This document shows positions 44,021 through 55,400 of a DNA stretch of 64,000 bases, in pieces. Made by a program: the position numbers and the translations under genes. Below the pieces are notes generated by a model. The model did not search any database. It was given only the letters and a program-made list of their open reading frames with translations, and had not been told where the DNA came from. How positions within the stretch are numbered: position 1 is the stretch's first letter; each line of letters begins with the position of its first letter. The stretch is from the NCBI GenBank assembly GCA_000985875.1, contig CCRI01000010.1:62001-126000 (forward strand), given 5' to 3'. This DNA comes from Neorhizobium galegae bv. officinalis (lineage in GTDB: Bacteria > Pseudomonadota > Alphaproteobacteria > Rhizobiales > Rhizobiaceae).

Positions 44021-45481
44021 ATGCTGGATCTCATCGAACCCTATTGGCCGCATATCCTCTTCGTTTTGTCGGTCCTGATGGGGGCCGCAGCTGCGATCCA
44101 CGCAGCGATGACCAAGGAAGAAGTCCGCTCCGCCATCGGCTGGGTCGGCGTCATCGTTCTGTCTCCGATCATCGGCGCGCTGCTTTATCTGGTGGCGGGG
44201 GTAAACCGTATTCGCCGCGCCGTCATCAGCGATCGTCGCGCGCTGCTGCAGGGCGAAATCCGCGCGCACGTGGTTTCCTACGATGCGACCAACGACCTGG
44301 TGATCGAGGAGTTCGGGCACCGGTTCCGGGCAATGAAGACGCTCGGCGACCGGGTGACGCGCCACCGGCTGACCACCGGCAATACGATCGTCGCGCTCGA
44401 TACGGGGGATGAAGCCTATGGGGCGATGCTGAAGGCGATCGCCAAGGCGAAACGCAGCCTCATCCTCGAGACCTATATTTTCGACCGGGACAGGATCGGC
44501 ATCCGGTTCGCGGAAGCCCTGGTTGCCGCGGTCAAGCGCGGCGTCGAGGTGCGTGTGCTGATCGATGCGGTCGGTGCCAGGTATTCGGTTCCGAGCGTGC
44601 TCGGTACGCTCAGAGAAGGCGGGGTCACGGTCGATGTCTTCAACGGCAACGTCATCATGGGCCTGAGACTGCCTTATGCGAACCTGCGCACCCACCGGAA
44701 GATCCTGGTGATCGACGGCCGCGTGGCGTTTACCGGCGGCATGAATATCCGTGAAGGGTTCTCGAGCGAATTCAGCGGCAACAAATGTTCGTTCGACACC
44801 CATTTCAAGGTAACCGGGCCGGTTGTCGCCGACCTGTTTGCCATTGCCGCCGCCGATTGGCGATATGCCGCCGACGAGGCATTGGAGGGTGCGGCCTGGG
44901 CGCTGCAGCCGCCGGAGACGGAGCCCGGTTCGCCGGTCATCATGCGCGCCGTTTCCTCCGGTCCCGACCGCAGCGTCGAGACGAACCACAAGATGCTGAT
45001 GGGCGCGTTTTCCGTAGCGCGCTCCTCGATCCGCATCGTTTCGCCGTATTTCCTGCCGGACCGCGAGCTGATCACCGCGCTCGTTACCGCTGCCCGGCGC
45101 GGGGTGGAGGTCGATATCGTGGTGCCGACCGCCAACAATCTGGTTCTGGTCGATCGGGCGATGACCGCACAGTTTGACCAGATGCTGAAGAACTACTGCC
45201 GCATCTGGCGGGCGTCCGGCCCGTTCAACCATTCCAAGCTTCTTGTGATCGACGGGCGCTGGGCCTATGTCGGCTCCTCGAACCTCGATCCGCGATCGCT
45301 CCGGCTCAATTTCGAGGTCGATCTCGAAGTCCTGGATTGCCCTTTCGCGGAAGCCCTGGAACGAAGGATAGACCTGGCGATTTCTTCCGCAACCGAAGTG
45401 ACGCTCGAGGGGTTGATGGCAAGACCCTTCCTCGTGCGTCTCATCGAGCGCGTGCTCTGGCTGGGATCGCCCTACCTCTAG
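44021..45481 (+). CDS. cls: Cardiolipin synthase (phospholipase D family)
   Basis: A 486-residue membrane protein. Two N-terminal helices (about 8-60) anchor two phospholipase-D modules, each with an HKD motif: THRKILVIDGRVAFTGGMNI (about 225-244) and NHSKLLVIDGRWAYVGSSNL (about 401-420). That is the architecture of ClsA, which joins two phosphatidylglycerols into cardiolipin. I chose ATG 44021 (MLDLIEPYWPH) over the TTG at 44012. It is followed 63 bases later by an endonuclease/exonuclease/phosphatase-family gene, a pairing also seen in other rhizobia. Confidence 0.92.
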   Translation: MLDLIEPYWPHILFVLSVLMGAAAAIHAAMTKEEVRSAIGWVGVIVLSPIIGALLYLVAGVNRIRRAVISDRRALLQGEIRAHVVSYDATNDLVIEEFGHRFRAMKTLGDRVTRHRLTTGNTIVALDTGDEAYGAMLKAIAKAKRSLILETYIFDRDRIGIRFAEALVAAVKRGVEVRVLIDAVGARYSVPSVLGTLREGGVTVDVFNGNVIMGLRLPYANLRTHRKILVIDGRVAFTGGMNIREGFSSEFSGNKCSFDTHFKVTGPVVADLFAIAAADWRYAADEALEGAAWALQPPETEPGSPVIMRAVSSGPDRSVETNHKMLMGAFSVARSSIRIVSPYFLPDRELITALVTAARRGVEVDIVVPTANNLVLVDRAMTAQFDQMLKNYCRIWRASGPFNHSKLLVIDGRWAYVGSSNLDPRSLRLNFEVDLEVLDCPFAEALERRIDLAISSATEVTLEGLMARPFLVRLIERVLWLGSPYL

Positions 45482-45544
45482 TTGCTGGATAGATAGATCG
45501 CTTGCCCTATAAATTTCATTGATCGGCGAATAGTCAAAAGAACC

Positions 45545-46375
45545 ATGCGGGAAAAACGTCCCAACCTTCCGAAAAGCATTCTGGCTTCCATCCGGGCCCG
45601 CAGGAACCGCGGCGCCGGAACGCATGAGGGGCTTGAACGCGGGCACGGCATGCTGATCGCCTCCTACAACGTGCACAAATGCGTCGGCATCGACGGGAGG
45701 TTCGATCCCGCCCGCACCAGCCATGTGATCCGCGAGATCGGCGCCGATGTGATCGCGCTGCAGGAAGCGGATTCTCGGTTCGGCGAGCGGCGCGGCCTGC
45801 TCGACCTCGCCTGGATGGAGCGGGAGACGGGGCTCTTCCCGGTGCCCGTTTCCGGTGTCGCCAAGGCGCATGGCTGGCATGGCAATGTGATCCTCTTTCG
45901 CGAAGGCCTGGTGCGCGACGTTCATCAGGTCAAACTGCCGGGGCTCGAGCCGCGCGGTGCCTTGATCACCGAACTGGAACTCAAGGACGGCAGCGCATTC
46001 CGGATCATCGCGGCCCATCTCGGCCTGCTCAACCGTTCGCGCCAGCAGCAGGCCCGCATGATTCTCGACATCCTGCGGTCGCGTGACGAGCAGCCGACCG
46101 TTCTCATGGGCGATCTCAACGAATGGCGGCTTGGCGACCGCTCTTCCCTGAATACGCTTGCCACCGTTTTCGGTCTTCCGGCTGCGGTGCCAAGCTTCCC
46201 CTCGCGCCTGCCTGTCCTGGCGCTTGACCGCATCATGGCGAACCAGCCCGGGCTGATCGATGCCGTCGAAACCCATGACAGCCCGCTTGCACGGCTTGCC
46301 TCCGACCACCTGCCCATCAAGGCGGTGGTGAAGCTCGGTTCCGCGCCGCTTTCCCAAGAGGCGGAAGCCGGCTGA
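45545..46375 (+). CDS. Endonuclease/exonuclease/phosphatase family protein
   Basis: A 276-residue metal-dependent hydrolase of the EEP (DNase I-like) fold. The catalytic residues are easy to place: the asparagine in IASYNVHKCVG (about 38-48), glutamate in IALQEADSRFG, the histidine of AAHLGLLNRS, GDLNEWRLGDR, and the final SDHLPIKAV. A basic N-terminal stretch of about 30 residues precedes the domain. The EEP fold covers nucleases, phosphodiesterases and sphingomyelinase-like enzymes; beside cardiolipin synthase a lipid phosphodiesterase role is conceivable. No signal peptide is obvious. The substrate is not determined. Confidence 0.88.
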   Translation: MREKRPNLPKSILASIRARRNRGAGTHEGLERGHGMLIASYNVHKCVGIDGRFDPARTSHVIREIGADVIALQEADSRFGERRGLLDLAWMERETGLFPVPVSGVAKAHGWHGNVILFREGLVRDVHQVKLPGLEPRGALITELELKDGSAFRIIAAHLGLLNRSRQQQARMILDILRSRDEQPTVLMGDLNEWRLGDRSSLNTLATVFGLPAAVPSFPSRLPVLALDRIMANQPGLIDAVETHDSPLARLASDHLPIKAVVKLGSAPLSQEAEAG

Positions 46376-46462
46376 ACCGATCCTCTTCCGGTCTTTACCG
46401 AAACGGAAACCGCCGATAGGCTTGCGGTCTCACCGCCTCGCCCTCCGAACGGAATTTCCCGC

Positions 46463-47437
46463 ATGACCGATATCGCCATGATCGAAGCCGCCCGTGCCCG
46501 TCTCGATGGCTACGTGCGCCGCACGCCGCTGTTGTCCTCGCCCTTCCTCGACGAAATCGCCGGGCGGCGCATCTTCGTCAAGCCGGAATGCCTGCAGCAT
46601 ACCGGTTCGTTCAAGTTTCGCGGTGCCTGGTCGGCGATCTCGGCGCTGTCGCCCGACGTCCGGGCCAAGGGCGTGATCGCCTTTTCGTCCGGCAACCATG
46701 CCCAGGGCGTGGCGCTGGCGGCGAAGATGCACGGCATTCCGAGCGTGATCATCATGCCGTCCGACGCACCGCGCATCAAGATCGAGAATACCCGCGCCTA
46801 TGGCGCCGAAGTTGTGCTCTACGACCGCCTCCAGGAGGATCGCGACGCGATCGGCGCGCGGCTGTCGCAGGAGCGCGGCCTGACGCTGATCAAGCCGTTC
46901 GACGAACCGCTGGTGATCGCCGGCCAGGGCACGACCGGGCTCGAAATCGCCGAACAGGCCAGGGAAGAGGGTATCGAGAAGGCCGACGTGCTGGTGCCGA
47001 CGGGGGGCGGTGGCTTCATTTCCGGCGTCGCGCTGGCATTGAAGGCCAAGGCGCCCGGATTTGTCGTACACCCTTGCGAGCCGAAAGGCTTCGACGACGT
47101 GACGCGTTCGCTGGCGTCCGGAAAGATCGAGCGAAATGCGAGCCAGGGCGGCTCGCTCTGCGATGCGATCGTCACGCCGCAGCCCGGCAACATCACCTTC
47201 CCGATCATGTCGAAGCTCTGCGGCGAGGGCCTTGTGGTAACCGACGACGAAGCGCTGCATGCGGTGGCGCTCGCTTTCAGCCGGTTGAAGATCGTCGTGG
47301 AACCCGGCGGCGCGGTGGCATTGGCGGCCGCTCTTTTCCATGGCGAGACGCTCGGCGATACCGTGATTGCGGTCTGCTCGGGCGGCAATATCGACCCCGA
47401 CATTTTCCGTCTGGCGCTGGATCGTTTTGGCGCCTGA
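46463..47437 (+). CDS. Serine/threonine dehydratase family protein
   Basis: A 324-residue fold-type II PLP enzyme. The PLP lysine is in HTGSFKFRGAWSA (about 46-58), followed by FSSGNHAQGVALAAK, IIMPSDAPRIKIENTRAYGA and the phosphate-binding glycine loop PTGGGGFISGVALA. There is no C-terminal ACT regulatory domain, so it resembles the catabolic or biodegradative threonine/serine dehydratase and serine racemase-like group rather than IlvA. It removes ammonia from L-threonine or L-serine to give the keto acid. The start is ATG 46463. It stands alone between the EEP gene and a small membrane protein. Confidence 0.9.
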   Translation: MTDIAMIEAARARLDGYVRRTPLLSSPFLDEIAGRRIFVKPECLQHTGSFKFRGAWSAISALSPDVRAKGVIAFSSGNHAQGVALAAKMHGIPSVIIMPSDAPRIKIENTRAYGAEVVLYDRLQEDRDAIGARLSQERGLTLIKPFDEPLVIAGQGTTGLEIAEQAREEGIEKADVLVPTGGGGFISGVALALKAKAPGFVVHPCEPKGFDDVTRSLASGKIERNASQGGSLCDAIVTPQPGNITFPIMSKLCGEGLVVTDDEALHAVALAFSRLKIVVEPGGAVALAAALFHGETLGDTVIAVCSGGNIDPDIFRLALDRFGA

Positions 47438-47535
47438 GGGGCTCGCAATCGGCTTGGGTATAATAAACCGTTAAATACGCGGATGGGGCGTTAAGAAAAA
47501 AGGATTTTCTACGGAACTGGTGGATGCTTGGAACA

Positions 47536-47562
47536 TTATCTCTATCGGGTTGGTAGAGATAA
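47536..47562. promoter_or_regulatory. 27-base palindrome upstream of a small membrane protein gene
   Basis: Perfect 9-bp arms TTATCTCTA (47536-47544) and TAGAGATAA (47554-47562) around a 9-base centre, 53 bases before the small gene. It has the size of an operator for a dimeric repressor, or a leader hairpin. Confidence 0.5.
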
Positions 47563-47615
47563 GCTAGCATAGGTCAACGTCCGAAAAGGGCGAAAGCAGA
47601 ACCCGGGAGACATCC

Positions 47616-47753
47616 ATGCGTCACATCGAGCATCAGACACGGTCTTTCCCAGCTCGCGGCTTTGCGGGCAAATGGCAATGGGCGGCGAACACGGCCCTGG
47701 TGACGGCAGCCTTCATCTTTGTCGGCGCCGTGACGCTCGGCCTTTTCCCCTGA
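47616..47753 (+). CDS. Small single-helix membrane protein (45 residues)
   Basis: A short frame with a good ribosome site (CGGGAGACATCC) and an upstream palindrome. The product has a basic, histidine-containing N-terminus (MRHIEHQTRSF), an amphipathic linker (FAGKWQWAANT) and one hydrophobic helix (LVTAAFIFVGAVTLGLF, about 28-44) reaching the C-terminus. I do not recognise a family. Coding is supported by the ribosome site, the clean membrane-helix composition and the strong terminator that follows 51 bases later. Confidence 0.6.
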   Translation: MRHIEHQTRSFPARGFAGKWQWAANTALVTAAFIFVGAVTLGLFP

Positions 47754-47803
47754 GGCCTTCGGGCTTCGCCTTTTTGAAATTCGGGCTTGGTCCTCCCAAG
47801 GCC

Positions 47804-47843
47804 GAAAACACCTCCCGCGCTTCGCTGCGCGGGAGGTGTTTTC
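47804..47843. terminator. Bidirectional terminator
   Basis: A perfect 17-bp stem (47804-47820 with 47827-47843, loop TTCGCT) with AAAA and TTTT at its ends, so it can work in both directions. It separates the small membrane protein gene from the convergent hippurate-hydrolase-like gene. Confidence 0.92.
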
Positions 47844-47853
47844 GTTTAAGGGC

Positions 47854-49017
47854 CTATTTCACCGGCAGATAGGCTTCGGCAAGCTCCACCCAGAAGCTCG
47901 TTCCGATCGGCAGCGCGTCGTCGTTGAAGTCGAAGCGGGGGTGGTGCAGCGGCGGGTCGTTGTCGGTGCGCCTGGTGCCGAGCAGGAAATAGGTGCCCGG
48001 CCGCTCCGCCAGCATATAGGCAAAGTCCTCGGCGCCCATGGACGGGCGGGGCAGGTCGACGACCTTGTCCTCGCCGACGACACGACGGGCGAGATCGCGG
48101 ACGAAATCCGTTTCCGCCTTGTGGTTGATGGTCGCCTCGTAACCGCGCTTGTAGTCAAGCGTGACGCTCATGCCGTAGCTGGCGGCCTGGCCTTCGGCGA
48201 CCATGCGGATACGCCTTTCCAGCTCGTTGCGGACGTCCGGGTCGAAGGAACGGATGGTGAGCAGCATTTCCGCCCGCTCGGGAATGACGTTGCTGGCCAT
48301 GCCGGCATGGAAGGCGCCGACGGTGATGACCATCTGGTCGAGCGGGTGGATGTTGCGCGAGGCGATCGTCTGCAGCGCCATGATGATGCTCGCGCCGCAG
48401 ACGATCGGATCCGACGTATCCTGGGGCTCGGCGCCATGGCCGCCGCGGCCGTTGACCGTGATGCGGCATTCGTCGACCGCCGCCATCATCGGACCTTCCT
48501 TCACGCCGATCTGGCCAAAGGGCAGGCTGGGGTCGTTATGCAGGCCGAAGACGGCATCGCAAGGGAAGCGCTCGAAGAGGCCGTCCTCGATCATCAGCCT
48601 GGCGCCGCCGAAATTCTCCTCCGCCGGCTGGAAGATCAGGTGGATCGTGCCGTCGAAATTCTTCCTCTCGGCAAGGATCTTGGCGGCGCCCAGCAGCATG
48701 GCGGTGTGGCCGTCATGGCCGCAGGCATGCATCAGGCCCTTGTTCTTGCTGGCATATTCCGCACCGGTTTCTTCCTCGATCGGCAACGCGTCCATGTCGG
48801 CCCGGATGCCGATCGACCGGCCGCCGGTGCCGTTCCTGAGGGTCGCGACAACGCCCGTCCTGCCGAGGCCGCGGGTGACTTCATATCCGAGATCGGTGAG
48901 TTGCCTGGCGACGAAATCGGATGTGTTGAACTCGGACAGCCCGAGTTCCGGATATTGATGAAGGTAACGGCGGGTGGCCACCACGTCGGCCATGTCATTG
49001 GAAAGCTGGATCGTCAT
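47854..49017 (-). CDS. M20 amidohydrolase, hippurate hydrolase type
   Basis: A 387-residue zinc hydrolase of the M20D group (HipO/AmhX/IAA-amino-acid-hydrolase-like). The motifs are RRYLHQYPELGLSEFNTSDF at the start, IRADMDALPIEEETGAEYAS, MHACGHDGHTAMLLGAAKIL for metal binding, IFQPAEENFGGARLMIEDGL with the catalytic glutamates, GRGGHGAEPQDTSDPI in the lid domain and PSMGAEDFAYMLAERPG. It removes the acyl group from N-acyl amino acids such as hippurate or indole-acetyl-amino acids. It is transcribed away from ndvB with 433 bases between starts. It is not a close copy of the M20 enzyme at 41024. Confidence 0.92.
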   Translation of the reverse strand: MTIQLSNDMADVVATRRYLHQYPELGLSEFNTSDFVARQLTDLGYEVTRGLGRTGVVATLRNGTGGRSIGIRADMDALPIEEETGAEYASKNKGLMHACGHDGHTAMLLGAAKILAERKNFDGTIHLIFQPAEENFGGARLMIEDGLFERFPCDAVFGLHNDPSLPFGQIGVKEGPMMAAVDECRITVNGRGGHGAEPQDTSDPIVCGASIIMALQTIASRNIHPLDQMVITVGAFHAGMASNVIPERAEMLLTIRSFDPDVRNELERRIRMVAEGQAASYGMSVTLDYKRGYEATINHKAETDFVRDLARRVVGEDKVVDLPRPSMGAEDFAYMLAERPGTYFLLGTRRTDNDPPLHHPRFDFNDDALPIGTSFWVELAEAYLPVK

Positions 49018-49450
49018 TGCTCAAAACACCGAAAGTTCGATTGGATTGGTTGCGGGCCGCGACGAGATCGCCCTTGCATGATGAGATGAATAGCAGCGCC
49101 GCCTTTGAAAGGTAACCCTCGGCGTTTAATTTCCCCCGGTTCGGCTGTCGCAAGACGTTCAGGCGCGGTTGTTGCACAAGTGTGGAATTCCTCGAATTAT
49201 CAATGGCCTGCTTCCGTTCAGGTTCCATTCAGGCTAGGCTCGATAGAGCCGAAACATGTGTCAATCCGCAGGAAGTGAGCAATAGATTCCAGTCAGTCGT
49301 TTGCAATATCCGGACTGCTCTCTATTTCCCATCCTCGCGGGTTTGCATCCGGCCGGTCACCATAATCCAAATGATGACTGGCGCTTCCGATGCAGGCCGA
49401 GTAAGGCGAGGCCGACAAACCCTTAGAGTTTTCAGCAGAAGCCCGTATCC
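49018..49450. other. Divergent intergenic region, M20 hydrolase / ndvB
   Basis: This 433-base gap carries the promoters of both genes. The clearest element is a direct repeat, TTCAGG at 49219-49224 and again at 49230-49235. No gene-like frame with a ribosome site is seen; a frame starting at 49182 has none. Confidence 0.6.
49219..49235 (+). promoter_or_regulatory. 11-bp-spaced direct repeat upstream of ndvB
   Basis: TTCAGG repeated with exactly 11 bases from start to start (49219 and 49230), 216 bases before ndvB. Tandem half-sites one helical turn apart are the usual binding pattern of OmpR/PhoB-family response regulators; FeuP, a member of that family, is known to control glucan export genes in Sinorhizobium. 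Confidence 0.4.
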
Positions 49451-52400
49451 ATGTCATTTCACACTCCGCCGTCAGCTTCCTCGCGCGAAACCGAAGCCAA
49501 GCAGATCGATCACAACGATTCGATCCGCTCGACCTATTTCAACATCGATGCATTGAGGGAATGCGGCGAGAAACTCGGCAAGGAGGGTACGCCCAGCTTG
49601 CCGGGCCTGATGGAATTCGAGTTCTTCAAGCGGCATCATGAAAACGAGAAGGAAATCCTGCGGGTCTATCGGGCGACCGCTACCGACGTCGATGCCGGGG
49701 CGTCGATCACGCCTGCCGCCGAATGGCTGCTCGACAACTATTACATAGCCGAAGAGGCGATCCAGGAAGTCCGCCGCGACTTCCCGAAAAAATTCTTCCG
49801 CCAGTTGCCCACGATGAAGGTGGGCGGCCAGGAACTGCCGCGTGTGCTGGTGCTCGCCTGGCTCTATGTCGCCCATACGCACAGCAGCGTTTCCCGCGAG
49901 GCGCTGGCCGCCATGGTCCAAGGTTTCCAGGTCAAGGAACCGCTTGAGATCGGCGAACTCTGGGCGCTGCCCTCGTTCATCCGTTTCGTGCTGATCGAGA
50001 ACCTGCGCCGCATCGCGACCCGCGTCGATCGCTCGCGCAACATGCGCCGCCGCGCCAACGAGACGGCAGACGAGATCATCCGCCTCAATAACGAGGAGGC
50101 GAGCGCCGATGTCCTGAAGGGCATCGAGAACCTGACGAACGACAATACGTTCACGGCACAGTTCCTCTATCGCCTTCGCAACGCCTCGCAGACCTCGGGT
50201 TTTGCCGTCGCCTGGCTGGAGCAGCGTCTCGAACAGGCGGGCACCGACGTCGAAGAGGTGATGCTCGCCGAGCAGAACCGCCTTTCGTCCGGCAACGTGA
50301 CGATGGGCAACATCATCAAGAGCCTGCGCGAGATCGACGATACGGAATGGAGCGTCTGGTTCGAAGACGTCTCGCAGATCGACAAGATCTTCCGCGAGCG
50401 CACCGATTACCAGGCGCTCGATTTCGGCTCGCGCAACGCCTATCGCAACCGCATCGAACAGATTGCCCGCCGTTCCCGCAAGAGCGAGGCCGAGGTTGCG
50501 GAAGCTGCCATCCAGCTCGCCGAAAAAGCGGCGGCGGAAGAAAATGCGGATCCTCGCGAGACCAATGTCGGCGCTTTCGTCGTCGGCCGCCGCCGGCGGG
50601 AGCTGGAAGCGGCAGTCGGTTACAATCTGCTGTTCGTCCAAAGGGTTGTCCGCCTCGTCCGCCGTCTCAACTGGTTCGCGATCGCCGGCCCCGTGATCCT
50701 CATCACCGTGCTCGCCATGGCGATTGCCGGCTGGTTCCTGGTGCAGGCGGATATTCCGCTGCCGGTCGTCTTCTTCTTCCTGCTGATGTTCGCGCTGCCG
50801 GCTTCCGAAGGCGCGACCGGCCTGTTCAATACGCTGGTGACCTACGTGGTGAGACCGGCCCGGCTGGTCGGCTACGAATTCAAGGAGGGCGTTCCGGAAG
50901 CGGCGAGGACGCTGGTCGCCGTACCCTGCCTGATCACCGACCGGGATACCGTGGACGAGCTCGTCCGAAACCTCGAGGTCCACTATCTCGCCAATCCGCA
51001 TGGCGAAATCTATTTCTCGCTGCTCAGCGACTGGCGCGACAGCAAGTTCGAGGAGACCGATACCGACCTCGAAATCCTCGATTATGCGAAGCGCGAGATC
51101 GCGGCGCTCAACGCCAAGTATGGGGAAGACGGCAAGACGCGCTTCTATCTGCTGCATCGCCGCCGTCTGTTCAATCCGAACGAAGGCGCATGGATGGGCT
51201 GGGAGCGCAAGCGCGGCAAGCTGCATGAGCTCAACATGCTGCTGCGCGGTGATCGCGACACCAGCTATCTTCCGGGTGCCAATATCGTTCCGTCGAACGT
51301 CCAGTACGTGATGACGCTCGATGCCGATACGCGCCTGATGCGCGATGCGGTGACCAAGCTCGTCGGCAAGATGCACCACCCGATCAACCAGCCGGTGCTC
51401 GATCCGAAAACCAACCGCGTCGTCCATGGCTATGGCCTGATGCAGCCGCGCGTGACGCCGTCCTTGACGACCGGCAAGGAAGCCTCCGTCTTCCAGCGCG
51501 TCTTTTCCGTCGGCCGCGGCCTCGATCCTTACGTCTTCACCGTCTCCGACGTCTATCAGGACCTGACGGGCGAAGGCAGCTTCACCGGCAAGGGCCTCTA
51601 TCACGTCGATGCCTTCGAGGCTTCGCTGAAAGGTCGGATCGACGAGAATTCGGTGCTCTCGCATGACTTGCTCGAAGGTTCGTTCGCACGTTGCGCCCTC
51701 ATCACCGACGTGGAACTGGTCGAGGACTTTCCAGTCCGCTACGAGGTTGAAGTCTCGCGTCAGCATCGCTGGGCCCGCGGTGACTGGCAGCTCTTGCCTT
51801 ATATCCTCGATCCCAAGCGGGGCGTGACTGCGCTCGGCCGCTGGAAGATGGTCGACAACCTGCGCCGGTCGTTGACCCCGATCGCCTGGTTCTTCGCTTC
51901 CGTGCTTGGCTGGTACTTCATGGATCCGCTCGGCGCGCTGATCTGGCAGATCCTGCTGATCTTCTCGCTGTTCGTCGCGCCGACCCTCAGCCTGGTTACC
52001 GGCCTGTTGCCGGGCTCCACCGACATCGTCCCGGGCGCGCATTTCTATTCCGTCTGGTCGGACATGCGTTCCGCCAATGCGCAGGTCGCGCTCCGCGTCG
52101 TCTTCATCGCGGATTCCGCCTGCATCATGACCGACGCGATCGCCCGGTCTCTCTACCGCCTGTTCTTCAGCCGCAAGCTGATGCTGGAATGGCGCACGGC
52201 CGCCTCGATCCAGTCGAGCGCGCAAGGCAGCCCGCAGGATTACTACAAGACGATGTGGCATGCGCCGGCGATTGCCGTGCTCAGCATCATCCTGTCGGCC
52301 ATGCCGGGCGACAATGCGTTCCTGGTCGGCATCCCGTTCGCCGTTCTGTGGATTTTCTCGCCGCTCGTCGCCTGGTATGTCAGCCAGTCGGCCGAGACCG

Positions 52401-55400
52401 AAGACCGGCTGTTCGTGCCGGAGCCCGTGTCCGTCGAACTGCGCAAGATCGCCCGCCGCACCTGGCGGTATTTCGAGACCTTCGTGACCGCGGAGCAGAA
52501 CTACCTGCCGCCGGACAATTTCCAGGAGAAGCCGAACCCGGTCATCGCCAAGCGCACGTCGCCGACCAATATCGGCGTCTACCTCCTGTCGACGATCTCG
52601 GCGCGGCATTTCGGCTGGATCAGCTTCACCGACACGGTGGAGCGCATCGAGCAGACGATCTCGGCGGTTGAAAGAGCCGACAAGTTCCGCGGCCACATGT
52701 ACAATTGGTATCATACCGACACGCTGCAGCCGCTGATGCCTCGCTACGTCTCGTCGGTCGACAGCGGCAACTTCGCCGGCCACCTGATCGCCATCTCGTC
52801 GGCCTTGCGCATCTGGGCCGAGGCTCCTTCTGCGCACCTTCAGGGCAATCTCGACGGCATCGGCGACGTTTCCGGCATTCTGGCCGAAACGCTGAAGGCT
52901 CTGCCGGACGACCGCAAGACCGTGCGCCCGCTGCGTCGCCGTCTGGAAGAACGTATCGTCGGCTTCGGCAACGCGCTTGCCGCGGTGAAGCGCGAGCATG
53001 AATTCGCATCGATCCGGATCATCAACCTCGCCGTGCTTGCCCGCGATATCCAGAAGCTCGCGGTCAACCTCGACCAGGAAGTCCGTTCGGCGCAGAGCGA
53101 CGAAGTTACCCGCTGGACCGCGTCTCTCGTCGCTGCCTGCGAGGCGCATATCGCCGACAGCGTCTTCGACAATGCCAATATCGAATCGCTGCGGGAGCGG
53201 CTCGGCGTGTTGCGCGACCGAACCCGCCGCCTCGCTTTCGCGATGGATTTCAGCTTCCTGTTCCGCAAGGAGCGCCGCCTTCTGTCGATCGGCTATCGCG
53301 TCGAAACCAACGAGATCGACGAAGCCTGCTATGACCTGCTCGCATCCGAAGCGCGTCTGACCAGCCTGTTCGGGATTGCCAAGGGCGACCTGCCGACCGA
53401 GCACTGGTACAAGCTCGGCCGCCAGGTGGTGCCGATCGGTGCGCGAGGCGCCCTGGTTTCCTGGTCCGGCTCGATGTTCGAATACCTCATGCCGCCGCTC
53501 GTCATGCAGGAGCGCCAGGGGGGCATCCTCAACCAGACCAACAATCTGATCGTCAAGGAACAGATGAACCACGGCCGCCGTCTCGGCACGCCATGGGGCA
53601 TATCGGAAGCGGCGTTCAACGCTCTCGACCATCAGATGTATTATCAATATTCGAACTTCGGGGTGCCGACGCTCGGCCTCAAGCGCGGTCTCGGGCAGAA
53701 CGCCGTCATCGCTCCCTATGCGTCGATCCTGGCCAGCCAGTACGACCCGATCGCTGCCTCCGAAAACCTCACCGAACTGCGCTCGCTCGGAGCGCTCGGG
53801 GTGTTCGGCTTCTACGACGCGGTGGACTTCACGCCGACCCGCGTACCGGAAGGCAAGCGCTACGCGGTGGTGTTCAACTATTATGCCCACCACCACGGCA
53901 TGTCGATCGCCGCGATCGCCAACGTCGTGATGAACGGCTTGCTGCGCGAGCTCTTCCATTCCGACCCGACCATCGAGGCTGCCGAACTGCTGCTGCAGGA
54001 AAAGGCGCCGCGCGATATTCCGGTGATGAGCGCCAAGCACGAAGAGACCCCCGGCAAGGGCCAGGGCGAACTGTTGCGTTCGGAAATCCGCACCATCACC
54101 AACCCGGCCACCAAGGACCGGGAACTGGTGCTGCTCTCCAACGGCCACTACTCGGTCATGCTGACCGCGACCGGCTCCGGATATTCCCGCTGGAATGGAC
54201 TGTCTGTCGCCCGCTGGAAGCCCGATCCGACCGAAGATCGCTGGGGCCAGTTCCTGTTCCTGCGCGACACCACGACCGGCGAATGGTGGTCCGCCACCGC
54301 CGAGCCGCGTCGTATCGAAGGCGAAAAGACAAGGGCGATCTTCTCCGACGAGCGGGCGGAATTCCACAAGACGATCGGCGACCTCACCAGCACGGTCGAA
54401 TGCATCGTCGCCAGCGAACACGATGCCGAAGGCCGCCGCCTGACGCTGCTCAACATGGGCACCGAGGATCGCTTCATCGAAGTGACCTCCTATATGGAAC
54501 CCGTGCTGACCACCGAGGACGACGACAACGCCCACCCGGTCTTCCAGCGGATGTTCGTCCGCACGGAGATCGGCCGCCGCGGCGACGTCATCCGCGCGTG
54601 GCGCAACAAGCGCGCGCCGAACGAGCCGGACATGGTGATCGCCCATCTGGCCGCCGACAACGCCGGTTCGGCTCGCCCGACCGAATTCGAGACCGACCGC
54701 CGCAAGTTCCTCGGCCGCGGCCGCACGCTTTCGGAAGCTGCTGCCTTCGATCCCGGCGCGACCTTGTCGGGCACCGACGGCTTCACGCTCGATCCGATCC
54801 TGTCGCTTCGCCGCGTCGTGCGCGTGCCGGCCGGCAAGAAGGTGAGCGTCATCTTCTGGACGATCGCCGCACCCAGGCGCGAAGAGCTCGACCAGGCGAT
54901 CGAACGTTATCGCCATCCGGATGCCTTCCAGACCGAGCTCACGCAGGCCTGGACGCGCACGCAGGTACAGATGCGCCATCTCGGCGTCTCGTCGCAGGAT
55001 GCGGCAGCGTTCCAGCACCTGGCGCGCTATCTCATCTATCCGGACATGCAGCTGCGCGCCGACCAGGCGACCATACACGCAGGCATGCAGCAGCAGTCGT
55101 CGCTCTGGCCCTCGTCTGTTTCGGGAGACTTCCCGATCTTCACGCTGCGCATCAACGACGACAACGACATGCCGGTTGCCAAGGAAGCGATGAGCGCCCA
55201 GGAATATCTGCGCTCGCGCGGCGTCGTCACCGATCTCGTGATCTTCAACGAGCGGGCGGCCTCCTACGCGCAGGAGATGCAGCAGGCGCTCGAACATCTT
55301 TCCGAGAGTGCCCGCCGCCTCAGCCAGCAGGAAGGCCAGCGCCAGCATGTCTTCTCGCTGCGCCGCGACATCATGGACGACGAGGGTTCGGAAGGCCTGA

